Shown: piece after piece, positions 27,000 through 34,939 of the stretch | Position numbering within the stretch: the stretch's first letter is position 1 | Layout of the letters: each line of letters starts with the position of its first letter | Source of the DNA: an uncultured Burkholderiales bacterium | GTDB taxonomy: Bacteria; Pseudomonadota; Gammaproteobacteria; Burkholderiales; Burkholderiaceae_C | NCBI GenBank assembly: GCA_903842945.1 | Contig: CAIMNS010000108.1 | Location: forward strand, 1 to 43,477 | DNA: 43,477 nt | Direction of reading: 5' to 3' | Made by a program: the position numbers and the translations under genes | Notes under the pieces: model-generated | Database searches by the model: none | Seen by the model: the letters and a program-made list of their open reading frames with translations, nothing else | Told to the model about the DNA's origin: nothing

Positions 27000-28226
27000 A
27001 TGAAACTTCAATTTAAACTTTTGATCTTGGCATGTACAGGCTTATGGGCATTGTGCAATTGCAATGTACTTTTCGCGCAGGTCACCGATCGCAACATTGA
27101 TGAAATCAAGGCCGAATCTTTGTTGCGGGCCCAAAGGGGCGCCTACCCCTTGGGCGGCTTGGACGTTGAAGACGTACAAAAAGGCCTGGCTTTGATCAAA
27201 ACCCGAAGCCCAGACGAGTGGGCACAGGCATGGATACACGTCGCGGACCAGTATGTCGAGCAAGCCAAGACCGCAAAGGACCCTCAAGCGGCCAGTCAGC
27301 TGTACAAGCGCGCTTGGCGTCTTTATTACTTTGGACAATGGCCTGCGCCGACCTCCAAGGGCAAGCAAGTTGCCTATGAAAAAGCATTGAACGCCTATTT
27401 GCAATACGCCAAGAGCTTTGATCCTCCTTTGGAGTTGGTCAAAATCCCCTTTGAAGGCAAGGAAATCACCGGCTACTTGCGTTTACCCAAAAACATGAAA
27501 GCCCCGGTGCCTTTGGTCTTTGCTGTGAATGGCTTGGACAGCCGAAAGGAGACGGTTTTTGAAAGCTATTCGGAAATCTTGCCCAAAGGCGTGGCGGTCT
27601 TTGTCACCGATGGACCGGGGACAGGACAAGCGCCAGTGAAGGTGAGTCCCAATGCCGAGCGCATGCTGTCTGCGTGCATAGATTATTTGATCCAGCGCAA
27701 AGAGATCGATGCCAAGCGAATCATCTTCTCAGGGGTCAGTTTTGGGGCCTATTGGGGGGCCAAAATGGCCATTGTTGAAAAATCCAGGCTGTTGGGCTCT
27801 GTTGCACAGTCACCCCCTGTGGATCAGACCTTTTCTTCAGAGTTCGTTGCCAAGAAGTTGAGCACCCCAGAATATTTATTTGACTACCTGCCAGCCAGTT
27901 TGAACGTCTATGAGGGGGTCAGCAATTTAGAGCAATTGCTGGCTTTTGCGCCAAAGATGTCTCTCAAGGCGCAAGGCCTCTTGGACAAGCCGACCACACA
28001 GATGCTGGTTTTGGCTGGCGCCAAAGACAGCCAGGTCCTTTTAAGTGATGTACAAATGCTGATGAGCTCAGGCGATCGGCCCAAAGATTTTTGGGTCAAC
28101 CCTCAAGGCGGGCACTTGGGCCGAGAGGTCAAGGGGTGGACAGATCCTGTGATATTCTCCAAGGTGATCATTCCATGGGAGTTGCGCTTGTTGGAGAACT
28201 CCGGATGGACGCCATTAACCCCTTAA
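27000..28226 (+). CDS. Secreted alpha/beta-hydrolase (FrsA / dihydropseudooxynicotine hydrolase-like)
   Basis: A 408-residue protein with a signal peptide (cleavage near LFAQV). A helical N-terminal region (about 30-140) precedes the hydrolase domain. Seen: nucleophile elbow GVSFGAYWG with Ser247, Asp343 in GAKDSQV and His372 in QGGHLG, a complete triad. The architecture resembles the DUF1100/FrsA-like group that includes C-C bond hydrolases. Probably periplasmic. It is 12 bases upstream of a TTT receptor gene on the same strand, so the receptor may supply its substrate or product; this is inference. Confidence 0.82.
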   Translation: MKLQFKLLILACTGLWALCNCNVLFAQVTDRNIDEIKAESLLRAQRGAYPLGGLDVEDVQKGLALIKTRSPDEWAQAWIHVADQYVEQAKTAKDPQAASQLYKRAWRLYYFGQWPAPTSKGKQVAYEKALNAYLQYAKSFDPPLELVKIPFEGKEITGYLRLPKNMKAPVPLVFAVNGLDSRKETVFESYSEILPKGVAVFVTDGPGTGQAPVKVSPNAERMLSACIDYLIQRKEIDAKRIIFSGVSFGAYWGAKMAIVEKSRLLGSVAQSPPVDQTFSSEFVAKKLSTPEYLFDYLPASLNVYEGVSNLEQLLAFAPKMSLKAQGLLDKPTTQMLVLAGAKDSQVLLSDVQMLMSSGDRPKDFWVNPQGGHLGREVKGWTDPVIFSKVIIPWELRLLENSGWTPLTP

Positions 28227-28238
28227 TTTATTTTTAGT

Positions 28239-29231
28239 ATGAAAAAGATCACTCAACGCATTTTTCAGCAAACTTGGGCTGCGCTCGGTGTTGCTTGTCT
28301 TCTTCTCGCCGTGCAGCCATCGGGCGCACAAAGTCAGACTTTTCCCACCAAGCCTGTCAAGGTCATCGTGACTTTTCCTCCCGGTGGCACGCCTGATATT
28401 TATGGCCGTATCTTGTCTCAAGAACTCAGCACGCTTTGGAAACAATCGGTGATTGTGGAAAACAAGACCGGTGCCAGTGGGATGATTGGTACTGATTTTG
28501 TGGCCAAGTCCACGCCCGATGGTTATAACTTGTTGTTCGCTGCTGATGCGTCCATCACCATTGCGCCCAATTTGTATGCGGCACCCTACAACTCGGTCAA
28601 AGATTTGACGCCCATTGTCAACGTGGCATCCGGCCCCTTTGTCATGCTGGCCAACAGCACGTTCCCAGCCAACAATATCAAGGAATTGATCGCTTTGGCC
28701 AAACAACAGCCCGGCAAAATAAGCTATGCATCCTCCGGTGCAGGAGGTCAGCAGCACCTCTCCATGGAGATGGTCAAATCCATGGCCGATGTCAACATTG
28801 CACACATCCCCTACAAAGGTTTTGGTCAAGGGATCAATGACGTCATGGCCGGACACGTGCCTTTGATTTTTGGGGGCATCACGGCCTCCATACAACTCAT
28901 CAAGGGTGGCAAATTAAAGCCCATTGGCATCACCAGTGCTGTTCGCTCTAAGGCTTTGCCCAATGTTGCGGCAATTGCCGAGACGCTCCCTGGATTTCGA
29001 GTGGAGGCATGGTACGGCTTTATGGGGCCGCAAGGCATGTCCAAGGACTTGGTGCACAAAATCAATTCAGATGTGATCTCCATCATCAAGCGTCATGATT
29101 TCCAAGAGCGGCTGGTGGCCGATGCCATTGAGCCTGTGGGGAACACACCAGAGGAGTTTGGAGCTCAAATTGTCAGTGATTTGGCCGCTTGGAACAAGTT
29201 GATCAAGACGGTCAATATCAAGGTGGAATAG
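28239..29231 (+). CDS. Tripartite tricarboxylate transporter (Bug) substrate-binding protein
   Basis: A 330-residue periplasmic receptor with a signal peptide (cleavage near GAQS). Seen: KPVKVIVTFPPGGTPDIYGRIL, VIVENKTGASGMIGTDFVAK, and HIPYKGFGQGINDVMAGHVP, the diagnostic motifs of the TctC/Bug family, with PPGG in place of the usual PAGG. Such receptors bind carboxylates and other small ligands; many work without a linked TctAB permease, and none is encoded nearby. Probably cotranscribed with the hydrolase gene upstream. Confidence 0.93.
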   Translation: MKKITQRIFQQTWAALGVACLLLAVQPSGAQSQTFPTKPVKVIVTFPPGGTPDIYGRILSQELSTLWKQSVIVENKTGASGMIGTDFVAKSTPDGYNLLFAADASITIAPNLYAAPYNSVKDLTPIVNVASGPFVMLANSTFPANNIKELIALAKQQPGKISYASSGAGGQQHLSMEMVKSMADVNIAHIPYKGFGQGINDVMAGHVPLIFGGITASIQLIKGGKLKPIGITSAVRSKALPNVAAIAETLPGFRVEAWYGFMGPQGMSKDLVHKINSDVISIIKRHDFQERLVADAIEPVGNTPEEFGAQIVSDLAAWNKLIKTVNIKVE

Positions 29232-29274
29232 CGCTTGAAGATGATCCCAAAGCTTGAAGCCTTGGGTCAAGAAA

Positions 29275-29307
29275 AAAGGCAGCAACTTCTTTTAAGTTGC
29301 TGCCTTT
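29275..29307. terminator. Strong bidirectional transcription terminator
   Basis: A perfect 14-bp stem (AAAGGCAGCAACTT at 29275-29288 and its complement at 29294-29307) with a five-base loop CTTTT. On the minus strand the stem is followed by a run of T (six A at 29272-29277 on the plus strand), suited to pal; on the plus strand TTTGTT follows, suited to the TTT receptor gene. It lies between the two converging genes. Confidence 0.92.
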
Positions 29308-29336
29308 GTTGAACGAGAGTCCTCGTGAGCGTTGGA

Positions 29337-29876
29337 TTATTTTGCAGTGTATTTGATATCGACTCGGCGATTCTTGGCCCAAGCATCTTCGTTGTGGCTG
29401 TAATCCACAGGCTTTTCTTTACCAAAGGAGACGGCCTCGATATTGGCCACAGAAGCGCCGGTCAGCTCCAAGGCCTGTTTGACCGCATCGGCTCTTTTTT
29501 GCCCGAGTGAGAGGTTGTACTCTCTGCCACCGCGCTCATCGGCATTGCCCTCTAAACGAACTTTGGCCGCCTTGTTGCCAGCCATGTACTTGGCGTGGGC
29601 TGTGACGATCACACCGTCGGCTTGGGTGATGGTGAACTTGTCAAATTCAAAGAAGACACTCTTCTTTGAAAGAGGTGAGCTTGGATCATCGAAGGGGTTG
29701 ATGACCACTTTGGCGACAGCGGTTTGAGCTTTGCCGCTGAGGTCAGCTTTGGGCTGCACGGGGGTCTCAACTGCAGCTTGGGGTGCAGGGCTGGGTGTGG
29801 GGGTGGTTTTTGTGCTAGAGCACGAAGCCAAAACGGCCAAAGAAATGCAAGTAAGAAGTAATTTTGAATTGTTCAT
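29337..29876 (-). CDS. pal: Peptidoglycan-associated lipoprotein (Pal / OmpA family)
   Basis: A 179-residue outer-membrane lipoprotein. Seen: signal peptide with lipobox LASC (Cys19), a Pro/Ala-rich linker (about 25-45), then the OmpA-like peptidoglycan-binding domain with VFFEFDKFTI, LEGNADERGGREYNLSLGQKRA and AKNRRVDI (the last two carry the conserved Asp and Arg that bind diaminopimelate). It anchors the outer membrane to peptidoglycan in the Tol-Pal system. tolB, normally just upstream, is absent: the upstream neighbour is a divergent glutathione transferase gene. Terminated by the hairpin at 29275-29307. Confidence 0.87.
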   Translation of the reverse strand: MNNSKLLLTCISLAVLASCSSTKTTPTPSPAPQAAVETPVQPKADLSGKAQTAVAKVVINPFDDPSSPLSKKSVFFEFDKFTITQADGVIVTAHAKYMAGNKAAKVRLEGNADERGGREYNLSLGQKRADAVKQALELTGASVANIEAVSFGKEKPVDYSHNEDAWAKNRRVDIKYTAK

Positions 29877-30139
29877 GTTTGTCTTTCAAGTCAATTGAGG
29901 AGATCTTTTGTTTTTATTCTTTGAATTTTAACCAGTAAAGTGAACGATTGGGGTGCTTCAGTGGGTAATTCTTTTTTCATGCCCTATCATTTACCCTTGA
30001 TTCTTTACTTGAATTTTACAATTGCGTTTCACGGCAGATGAAGTTGAAGCTTGAAAAATGCAACATGTGCAGTGCGCTCAGATGTGTTTGGCCCCAGGGC
30101 ATGGTTCACCAACCGCCCGTCATTGAGGAGAATAGGTTC

Positions 30140-30841
30140 ATGATTGATTTTTATTACAACGCAGCCCCCAACCCTATGAAAGTGGCGCTGCTGCTGGAAG
30201 AGTTGGGCTTGGCCTACACGGCTCACCCCGTTGACACGAGAAAGGGCGATCAGTTTTCTCCTGCCTTTCAGTCGATCAACCCCAACTCTAAGGTGCCCGC
30301 CATTGTGGACAATGGGGCGGTTGTTTTTGATAGCAATGCCATCCTTTTGTTTTTGAGCGAGAAATATGGTCAATTCGCACCCAAAGTCAGCGATGCAGTT
30401 CAAAGAGCTGCCATGTACTCTTGGCTCATGTTCATTGCAACTGGCGTGGGACCTTTTTCTGGGCAAGCGGTACATTTTCGCCATGCAGCACCACCAAACA
30501 ACGACTATGCCTTGAACCGTTATGATTTTGAAGCTCACCGACATTGGGGCATTGTTGAGAAACATTTAGAGCAACATCGTTATTTCTTAGGTCTTGATTA
30601 CTCCATCGTTGACATGGCGTTTTGGGGTTGGGCTCGGATGGTTCCGTTTGTTTTAGGCAAGGACAGTGCATGGCTTGAGTTTCCTCAGATCAAGCGTTTG
30701 CTCGATGAAATCAATGCAAGAGATGCGGCCAAGCGGGCCGAGGCTTTAAAGACCCAACATGCCTTCAAGGCCGAGTTGGACGAAGAGGCCAAAAACTTTT
30801 TGTTTCCGCAAAATCTTCGACTGAAGGGTCTCAACCCATGA
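30140..30841 (+). CDS. Glutathione S-transferase family protein
   Basis: A 233-residue protein with a thioredoxin-like N-terminal domain (IDFYYNAAPNPMKVALLLEELGL; cis-Pro in NPNSKVPAIVD and DSNAILLFLSEKYG as the glutathione-binding helix start) and an all-helical C-terminal domain with YSIVDMAFWGWAR. It resembles the YfcG/Ure2p-like Nu-class group. The start at ATG 30140 is preceded by GAGGAG; earlier in-frame codons to 30038 lack support. It overlaps the following SDR gene by four bases (ATGA). Confidence 0.88.
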   Translation: MIDFYYNAAPNPMKVALLLEELGLAYTAHPVDTRKGDQFSPAFQSINPNSKVPAIVDNGAVVFDSNAILLFLSEKYGQFAPKVSDAVQRAAMYSWLMFIATGVGPFSGQAVHFRHAAPPNNDYALNRYDFEAHRHWGIVEKHLEQHRYFLGLDYSIVDMAFWGWARMVPFVLGKDSAWLEFPQIKRLLDEINARDAAKRAEALKTQHAFKAELDEEAKNFLFPQNLRLKGLNP

Positions 30842-31506
30842 AAACCGCTCTGGTCATAGGAGCCTCAAGAGGCATTGGTTTGGAGTTGGTTCGACAACTT
30901 CGTGCCCGAGGTGTGCGTGTGCATGCCACTGCGAGAGACAAAGCTGGCTTGAGAGAGCTCGATCTCTTGGGGGCCAAAGCGCTGGAACTCGATGTCGCCA
31001 AGCCCCACAGCAATGAAGCTTTTTTAGCTGTGCTCAAGGATGAGCGTTTTGACGTGATCCTCCATGTAGCTGGCGTATTTGGGCCTCGCACGGATGCTCA
31101 AAAAGCTTTGAGCTTGAGCGAGTTCGATGAGGTCATGCACACCAATGTCGGCAGTGTGGTCCAACTGCTTCCTCCCTTGATGAACTGTCTGAACCCAGTG
31201 GGTGGGAAGTGGATCAGTATCAGCAGCGTGATGGCCAGCATGTCTTTGACCAACGACAGTGGTGGATGGGCCTACAAAATCTCCAAAGCTGCCTTGAACA
31301 TGGCCATCCATGCTGCTGCCAAGACCTACAAAGACTTGACGCTGGTGGCCATGAGCCCGGGTTGGGTTCGAACCGACATGGGTTCAAGTTCGGCCCCGCT
31401 GAGCGTGGCTCAAAGTGTCTCCAACATGCTCAAAACGATAGACGGCATGGGGCTTGAGCATTCGGGTCAGTTCATCAACCACGACGCCATGCCCTTGACT
31501 TGGTGA
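30838..31506 (+). CDS. SDR family oxidoreductase (C-factor-like)
   Basis: A 222-residue short-chain dehydrogenase with a shortened nucleotide motif, VIGASRGIG (residues 6-14), active site Tyr146 and Lys150 (YKISK), a Ser pair at 129-130, and SPGWVRTDMG afterwards. This is the pattern of the CsgA/C-factor-like and related atypical SDRs. Translationally coupled to the glutathione transferase gene. Substrate unknown. Confidence 0.85.
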   Translation: MKTALVIGASRGIGLELVRQLRARGVRVHATARDKAGLRELDLLGAKALELDVAKPHSNEAFLAVLKDERFDVILHVAGVFGPRTDAQKALSLSEFDEVMHTNVGSVVQLLPPLMNCLNPVGGKWISISSVMASMSLTNDSGGWAYKISKAALNMAIHAAAKTYKDLTLVAMSPGWVRTDMGSSSAPLSVAQSVSNMLKTIDGMGLEHSGQFINHDAMPLTW

Positions 31507-31579
31507 TTCTAGGCAAACCCCTAGCGTTGAAGATGAGCAAAAAATTAGAATGTTTGGCATGGACAAATAGGGGGTAAAA

Positions 31580-32551
31580 ATGCTTGTCTTTAAAAAAGTG
31601 GGTCTTTTCTTAGCTGTCGTTCTGTGGTGCTTTTCAAGCACGCTTATGGCGCAGTCGTTTCCAAATCGACCGGTCAAAATAGTGGTTCCATTTCCCGCCG
31701 GGGGATCGGTTGACACCCTGGCCCGTGTGGTAGGTCAATACTTAAGTAAAAAATGGACCCAATCGGTCATCATCGAAAACAAACCCGGTGGAGGAACCGT
31801 CATCGCTGGAGCGATGGTGGCCAAGGCTGCGCAAGATGGATACACCTTGATCATCATCGCCAACAGTTTGGTGATCAATGCAAAGCTCAATGCCCATTTG
31901 CCTTACGATGGGCTCAAGGCCTTTGAGCCCATTGCTTTGTTGACCTCTTCACCTCAGGTGTTGGCGGTCAGCATGCAAAGTCCCTACATGACGTTCAAAG
32001 ACTTGGTGGAGGCTGCAAAAACTCAACCCGGTGCTTTGAGTTATGCCACCGTTGGGCCCTCTTCGACGCAGCACATCGCCGGTGAGTTGCTCAAAAAGGT
32101 GGCTGGCATGGACTTGACCTATGTGCCTTTTACGGGTGGACTGTTGGCAGCGAATGCGGTCATGGGGGGTCATGTGAGTGCCGTATTGACCAATTTATCT
32201 GAAGTCTCTGCCATGATCGAGGGACAAAAATTAAGGGCCTTGGCCGTGACGACCTTGAATCGATTGGATGCACTCAAAGACGTGCCAACGGTCCACGAGT
32301 TGGGTTACAAAGACTATGAGGCCGCAGCTTGGTTTGGCGTTGCGGCACCTGCTGGCACGCCAAGGGAGGTGATTGCCAAGCTCAATGAAGACTTCAGTGC
32401 CGCTTTGAAGGACGCTGAGACTCAGCAAAAACTGTATGTCGCTGGTCTTTATCCTGCCTACTTGAGCAGCAAAGATTTTTCACTCTACATCAAGTCCCAG
32501 TTTGACAAGTACGCCAAGGTCATCGACGAGGCTCAAATCAAAGCACAGTAA
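31580..32551 (+). CDS. Tripartite tricarboxylate transporter (Bug) substrate-binding protein
   Basis: A 323-residue receptor with a signal peptide (cleavage near LMAQS). Seen: RPVKIVVPFPAGGSVDTLAR, VIIENKPGGGTVIAG, YVPFTGGLLAANAVMGGHV, and the late AAWFGVAAPAGTPREVI. It starts 73 bases after the SDR gene with a GGGGGT-type ribosome binding site, so it may have its own promoter. Ligand unknown; no TctA/TctB permease in the window. Confidence 0.93.
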   Translation: MLVFKKVGLFLAVVLWCFSSTLMAQSFPNRPVKIVVPFPAGGSVDTLARVVGQYLSKKWTQSVIIENKPGGGTVIAGAMVAKAAQDGYTLIIIANSLVINAKLNAHLPYDGLKAFEPIALLTSSPQVLAVSMQSPYMTFKDLVEAAKTQPGALSYATVGPSSTQHIAGELLKKVAGMDLTYVPFTGGLLAANAVMGGHVSAVLTNLSEVSAMIEGQKLRALAVTTLNRLDALKDVPTVHELGYKDYEAAAWFGVAAPAGTPREVIAKLNEDFSAALKDAETQQKLYVAGLYPAYLSSKDFSLYIKSQFDKYAKVIDEAQIKAQ

Positions 32552-32615
32552 AGACCACGCTCAAACGCAAACAGTCGGTCAGCTCATCGGGCACAGGGCG
32601 TGGCAATGGAGCTGG

Positions 32616-34556
32616 TCAAAGCTCGATTTTTGTACCCATTTCAATCAACCGTCCGGCATCAACTTTAAAGAAATCAGACGCCCTGGTTGAGTTTTGAAGC
32701 ATCCAGATGAACAGAGATTCTCTCCAAATGGACATTTGAGGAATCTCTTTTGCGATCAATGAGTCGCGAGCCATGAAAAATGAGCAGGTCATCATAGGGC
32801 AGTTGAGTTCATGGTATTCCTTGAGCAAGTCCATGACTCTGGAGATGTCTGGTGTTTCTTTGAAGCCAAAGATGACGCGCACAAGGTAGGTGTTGTTTTG
32901 GATTTCTTTCACGCTCACGCGTTGTGCATCGGCAACCCTGGGGACATCCCAGACGCTGATCTTTAAAAAAATGAGCCGCTCGTGCAAAACACGGTTGTGT
33001 TTGAGGTTGTGTAAAAAGGCCGGAGGGACGTAGTCAATGTGAGGCGTAAAAAAGATGCCCGTGCCTTGAATTCGGTGAGGTGGATCCGCTAGGAGGGCAG
33101 GGATAAAGTCTTCAATTTTGATCCCTAGGTCAATGGCTTTCTCTCTGAGTAAATTGCGTCCTTGGTACCAGGTGATCATCAGCAAGTAAATCACACCTGC
33201 GATAGACATCGGGAACCATCCACCTTCCAATATTTTTTCTGTGTTGGATAAAAACAAATTCAGATCCAAAACGATGAACAAGGCCGTGATGAGAGCGACC
33301 CTCCATTTGGACCATTTCCATACATCGGTCATCACCGTTGCAAATAGCAAGGTCGTCATGAGCATGGTGATGGAGACGGCAATGCCGTAAGCGTAAGCCA
33401 AGTGATCTGAGCGTTGAAACCCAAGCACCGAGAAGATCACGGCCAGACACAACACCCAGTTGATAAAAGGCACGTAAATTCGGGCAACGGCTTTGTCGGA
33501 CGTATGAATGAGATTCATTCTTGGAATCAATCCGAGCATGATGCCTTGACTGGTCATGGAGAAGGCGCCAGAGATGCAAGCTTGTGAAGCAATGACCGTA
33601 GCGACCACTGAGAGCAAAACCAGGCAAAAAACGAGCTCCTCAGGCACCATGGAATAAAACGGGTTGGCCAAGTTCTCTGGGCTATGGATCAGCATGGCGC
33701 CTTGACCGAAATAGTTCAAGGTCAAGCACGGCATCACGAACAAAAACCAGGCCCATCGAATCGGTTGGGTGCCAAAGTGCCCAATGTCAGCGTACAAAAC
33801 CTCAGCGCCCGTGATCACAAGAAAGATCGCTCCACTTGCAGCAAAGGCCATGGAGGTATGCTCCGTGATAAAAACGTAAGCATAATAAGGATTGATCGCC
33901 CAAAGGATGTCGGGTTGGATCATGATTTGATGGACCCCCATGGCTGCAATGGCAAGGAACCACACCAACATCACGGGACCAAACATTCGACTCACCAATG
34001 AAGCCCCCATTTTTTGGAAAAAGAATAAAAAGCCGATGATGATCGTTGTGGCAGAGATGACGTATTTAGAAAAACTCTCCGAGGCCACAGTGATTCCCTC
34101 AACGGCAGAAAGAATGGAGATGGCCGGTGTGAGCACCGCTTCCCCATAAAATAAACTCGCGCCCAAGACGCCAAAGGTGATCAAGACAGAAGCCTTGAAG
34201 GAATGATTTTTGGTATTTCTAAGTGCCAAAGCCAAAAGCGCCAAGACACCTCCCTCACCATGGTTGTCCGCTCTCATCACAAACATCATGTATTTCAGCG
34301 AAACCACCAAGCTCAAAGTCCAAAAAATGAGAGAAATCACGCCGAAAATTGATGCGTCGTTCATTTCAATGCCGTGCGTTGCATCAAAGCAAATTTTGAT
34401 GGCGTAAAGCGGACTGGTGCCAATGTCCCCAAAGACCATGCCCATGGCCATCAGCGCCAAAGAGGCTACAGCGCCACGTGGCTTTTCAGGTCTTCGTTCT
34501 AAAGCCACTGGGCCCAGTGCGTTTGAATTTGAAAAAATGGGGTGGCTGAGCGACAT
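32616..34556 (-). CDS. kup: Potassium uptake protein Kup
   Basis: A 646-residue K+ transporter (from ATG 34556) with 12 predicted spans in the first 450 residues and a cytoplasmic C-terminal domain. Seen: MGMVFGDIGTSPLYAIKICF (the signature), DNHGEGGVLALLAL, GTGIFFTPH in the C-terminal part and LIFLKI. It imports K+ with protons. A longer reading starting at TTG 34625 adds 23 residues without a ribosome binding site, so I prefer the ATG. It stands alone, convergent with the TTT receptor gene. Confidence 0.93.
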   Translation of the reverse strand: MSLSHPIFSNSNALGPVALERRPEKPRGAVASLALMAMGMVFGDIGTSPLYAIKICFDATHGIEMNDASIFGVISLIFWTLSLVVSLKYMMFVMRADNHGEGGVLALLALALRNTKNHSFKASVLITFGVLGASLFYGEAVLTPAISILSAVEGITVASESFSKYVISATTIIIGFLFFFQKMGASLVSRMFGPVMLVWFLAIAAMGVHQIMIQPDILWAINPYYAYVFITEHTSMAFAASGAIFLVITGAEVLYADIGHFGTQPIRWAWFLFVMPCLTLNYFGQGAMLIHSPENLANPFYSMVPEELVFCLVLLSVVATVIASQACISGAFSMTSQGIMLGLIPRMNLIHTSDKAVARIYVPFINWVLCLAVIFSVLGFQRSDHLAYAYGIAVSITMLMTTLLFATVMTDVWKWSKWRVALITALFIVLDLNLFLSNTEKILEGGWFPMSIAGVIYLLMITWYQGRNLLREKAIDLGIKIEDFIPALLADPPHRIQGTGIFFTPHIDYVPPAFLHNLKHNRVLHERLIFLKISVWDVPRVADAQRVSVKEIQNNTYLVRVIFGFKETPDISRVMDLLKEYHELNCPMMTCSFFMARDSLIAKEIPQMSIWRESLFIWMLQNSTRASDFFKVDAGRLIEMGTKIEL

Positions 34557-34939
34557 GAGATGGAGCAACAAGAGGGGGTGAATTGGACAACAAGTGGGGT
34601 GTTGTTTGATCTCGCCAGAGCACAAAATTTTTTCAACGATTAGAAACCAAAACAGCTCTGTTTGAAATGGTTTGCACGCAAACAGAGCAAGAATTTGACT
34701 TCTAAAGTGTTAATTTCAGGCTTTTGTGTGCCAATTGTAATGATTGGCATTCATGAACGCCAACTTGTGTCGATAGTAATGTGTGAAATTCACGTCTTGG
34801 ACTTATTTGTCACAGACGCCTTGCTTAGCGCTTGTCTTATTGAGAGAATGGGTGATCAAATGATGTTCAGTCTGAAATTGGTCAGGTTGGGCTAGCCCGG
34901 TTTCTGGTTTTTCGCCTTGGAAAGAATTGGCCCTTCAAA
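34557..34939. promoter_or_regulatory. Intergenic region between kup and the repeat-protein gene
   Basis: About 383 bases without a credible gene; a 77-codon reading frame at 34662-34895 has no ribosome binding site. The region holds a set of alternating inverted arms (34729-34763, listed separately). No promoter box was fixed. Confidence 0.5.
34729..34763. promoter_or_regulatory. Alternating inverted repeat arms (possible operator)
   Basis: TGCCAAT (34729-34735) and ATTGGCA (34743-34749) form a perfect inverted repeat with a seven-base centre; TTGGC within the second arm pairs again with GCCAA at 34759-34763 across ten bases. Three alternating arms of the same core in 35 bases suggest a protein-binding site controlling kup, the repeat-protein gene, or both. 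Confidence 0.45.

Noticed and set aside
28215-28895. 226-codon minus-strand reading frame
   Set aside because: It is fully antisense to a TTT receptor gene with diagnostic motifs and has no recognisable domain.
34662-34895. 77-codon plus-strand frame between kup and the repeat protein
   Set aside because: No ribosome binding site, mixed composition without a domain, and it covers the inverted-repeat arms.
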